From Bacteroidota bacterium (GTDB taxonomy: Bacteria; Bacteroidota; Bacteroidia; Sphingobacteriales; Sphingobacteriaceae): a stretch of 64,000 nucleotides of DNA. The stretch's first letter is position 1. Every line of letters begins with the position of its first letter. Made by a program: the position numbers and the translations under genes. The stretch is taken from positions 1 through 64,000 of the forward strand of contig JABDBM010000002.1 in NCBI GenBank assembly GCA_013288685.1, written 5' to 3'. Under the pieces are notes generated by a model. That model was given only the letters and a program-made list of their open reading frames with translations, was not told the origin of the DNA and made no database searches. Below are positions 62,620-64,000 of this stretch, piece by piece.

Positions 62620-64000
62620 CTAAATATTTTTTTCTGCTATTTGATTGCCCGAAAGAATTTCTGCCAGTTGAAATTCAATGCTTACAGTAGTGCCAGCCTT
62701 GCTTTTTATTTCAAAAGTCCCCCCCAACTGCTTGCTCAAAGCCTTCATCATCTCCATACCTAAAGAACTGGCGGTTCTAATATCAAAATCATCCGGCAAT
62801 CCCTTGCCATTATCGGCAATGGTTAAAAGCAATGTGTCTATCCCTATTATCTGGAGGGCTATTATCACCGCCCCACCGTTACCTGCAAAAGCGTATTTAA
62901 TGGCATTGGTAATTGCTTCGTTCAATATCAATCCCAACGGCACCGCCTGCGCCAGATCCATTTTTATAGGTTCCACCAATTGTTCAAAACGAATATTACT
63001 TTTTTTAGTGTCAAAACAATCGCGCAGGTAACTAATCAAATCGGTGATGTACGCAGGCATATCAATACTGGCTATGTTAGTGCCGCTATAAAGTTTTTGG
63101 TGGATGAGCGAGATGGACTGCACCCGGTTCTGGCTTTCGCGGATGGCATCAATGGCATCGCTATTTTGCAAATAGGCCGATTGGGTGCTGAGCAGGCTCA
63201 TTACAATTTGCAGGTTATTTTTTACACGATGGTGTACCTCTTTTAAAAGCCAGTCTTTTTCGGTAAGCAGACTTTGAAGTACTTTATTTTGCTCATTGAT
63301 CTCCAATTGTTTAGCCTGCAGCTGTAAATTAGTGCGCTGTTTAAGCCTGTATCGGCTGTACCCTAAACCCAGCAACACCAGCAACGCTGCTGAGCTGCCA
63401 ATGAATATATTCCGATTTAGCTTCGCCTGTTGTGTATCTGATTGCGATTGCCTTTCCAACGATGCCAGGTTTTGATCTTTTTCCCTCGCCTGATATTTTG
63501 CTTCGAGTGCCTCTGTTTGTTTGTTATGGGAGCTTTTCAAGTTCGAATCTGAGAGTAATTTATATTGAGCGTAGTGTTCAATAGCCGACCGGTATTTTCC
63601 CAATGCCAAATCTGCCTGGAACCACCAGTATGCATTCCTGCTTAACGATTGTACAAAATGTTTCTTTTCTAATAAAATGCTATTTTCTACTAAATAAGGA
63701 TAAGAGAGCTGGTATTGATTAGTTGCCGCATAATATTTTATAAAAGTAAGCAATGCTATCTCGCGCCCGGCCGCATTCGGTTTCGACAAAACCTTCATCT
63801 TATCGAAATAAGACTTTGCCTGGCCAAAATCATCAATTTTAATATAATTGAGTACAAACTGGCAGTAGATATCCACACGGGTGGCGGTATCCTTTTCTGA
63901 AACATATTTTTCAGGCAACTGTTTCAGTATCGCTAATGCTTCCACGTACTTATATAAGCTGTAATAGCAAACGCCCAGGCCCTGCGAAATAAATATAACC
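62620..64000 (-). CDS. TPR-containing HisKA_2 sensor histidine kinase (partial, N-terminus outside window)
   Basis: The last 459 codons are visible; the frame runs on past 64000 (TPR-like QGLGVCYYSLYKYVEALA). TPR region, coiled coil, one membrane segment (IFIGSSAALLVLLGLGY), HisKA_2 domain with KEVHHRVKNNLQIVM, ATPase domain with NEAITNAIKYAF and DNGKGLPDD. Same design as the two kinases at 991-5744. It precedes the sigma54 regulator gene by 14 bases. Confidence 0.9.
   Translation of the reverse strand, partial: VIFISQGLGVCYYSLYKYVEALAILKQLPEKYVSEKDTATRVDIYCQFVLNYIKIDDFGQAKSYFDKMKVLSKPNAAGREIALLTFIKYYAATNQYQLSYPYLVENSILLEKKHFVQSLSRNAYWWFQADLALGKYRSAIEHYAQYKLLSDSNLKSSHNKQTEALEAKYQAREKDQNLASLERQSQSDTQQAKLNRNIFIGSSAALLVLLGLGYSRYRLKQRTNLQLQAKQLEINEQNKVLQSLLTEKDWLLKEVHHRVKNNLQIVMSLLSTQSAYLQNSDAIDAIRESQNRVQSISLIHQKLYSGTNIASIDMPAYITDLISYLRDCFDTKKSNIRFEQLVEPIKMDLAQAVPLGLILNEAITNAIKYAFAGNGGAVIIALQIIGIDTLLLTIADNGKGLPDDFDIRTASSLGMEMMKALSKQLGGTFEIKSKAGTTVSIEFQLAEILSGNQIAEKNI

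Overview
The window is chromosomal DNA from a soil- or plant-type Bacteroidota of the Sphingobacteriaceae, most like Mucilaginibacter or Pedobacter. The grounds are SusC/SusD pairs, FecI/FecR control, a type IX secretion sorting domain, promoters of the Bacteroidota form (TTTG ... TAnnTTTG), HisKA_2 histidine kinases and weak Shine-Dalgarno signals. I assigned genus and functions by reading; no database was searched.

Layout. (1) 1-9,832: a YceI-family gene cut by the window edge, two TPR-HisKA_2 sensor kinases with a sigma54-type response regulator in overlapping order, two short-chain dehydrogenases (one apparently lacking its catalytic residues), and a Crp/Fnr regulator. TGTGA-N6-TCACA sites lie in front of the YceI gene and the odd dehydrogenase at the same distance from a promoter box, which suggests a small regulon. 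(2) 9,833-14,270: a PAS kinase, an outer-membrane barrel protein, small membrane proteins, then an AT-rich stretch with one orphan gene and a tRNA-3'-end-like scar. (3) 14,275-31,341: an arabinan utilisation locus on the minus strand, holding a sodium/solute symporter, aldose epimerase, two GH51 arabinofuranosidases, two GH43 arabinanases, sigma/anti-sigma genes and SusC/SusD. A VapBC-like toxin-antitoxin pair sits between the sigma and anti-sigma genes. (4) 31,755-37,291: a small membrane protein, a repeat-rich intergenic region, pirin, OsmC, a class III nucleotide cyclase, a DUF3224 protein and a Na+/H+ antiporter. (5) 37,597-47,773: a T9SS-sorted surface protein; an orphan ACT-domain (IlvN-like) gene behind an Ile/Val/Leu-rich leader peptide and terminator; a divergent GAPDH; a GlxA-type regulator; an operon of two NAD(P)-binding proteins plus an AraC regulator; a PqiA-like membrane protein; a lipoprotein; and a DUF302 protein. 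(6) 47,965-54,379: possible micro-ORFs, a tripartite efflux system (MFS, HlyD, TolC), a pirin-like cupin and an AraC regulator. (7) 54,393-64,000: hemerythrin, truncated globin and a cbb3 oxidase operon led by its own PAS kinase. Upstream of these are a REP-like repeat and a second sigma54 regulator / TPR-HisKA_2 kinase pair that runs off the window.

How it works together. The arabinan locus binds and imports oligosaccharides (SusCD), cuts them inside and outside the outer membrane (GH43, GH51), interconverts sugar anomers (GalM) and takes up monosaccharide (SSS). Control is by ligand-bound SusC signalling through FecR to FecI. The right end looks like a low-oxygen or NO response module. The most notable regulatory structure is the attenuator-like leader at 39,953-40,103: a 29-codon peptide dominated by Ile, Val and Leu, followed by a strong terminator whose 5' arm can pair with the end of the leader ORF.
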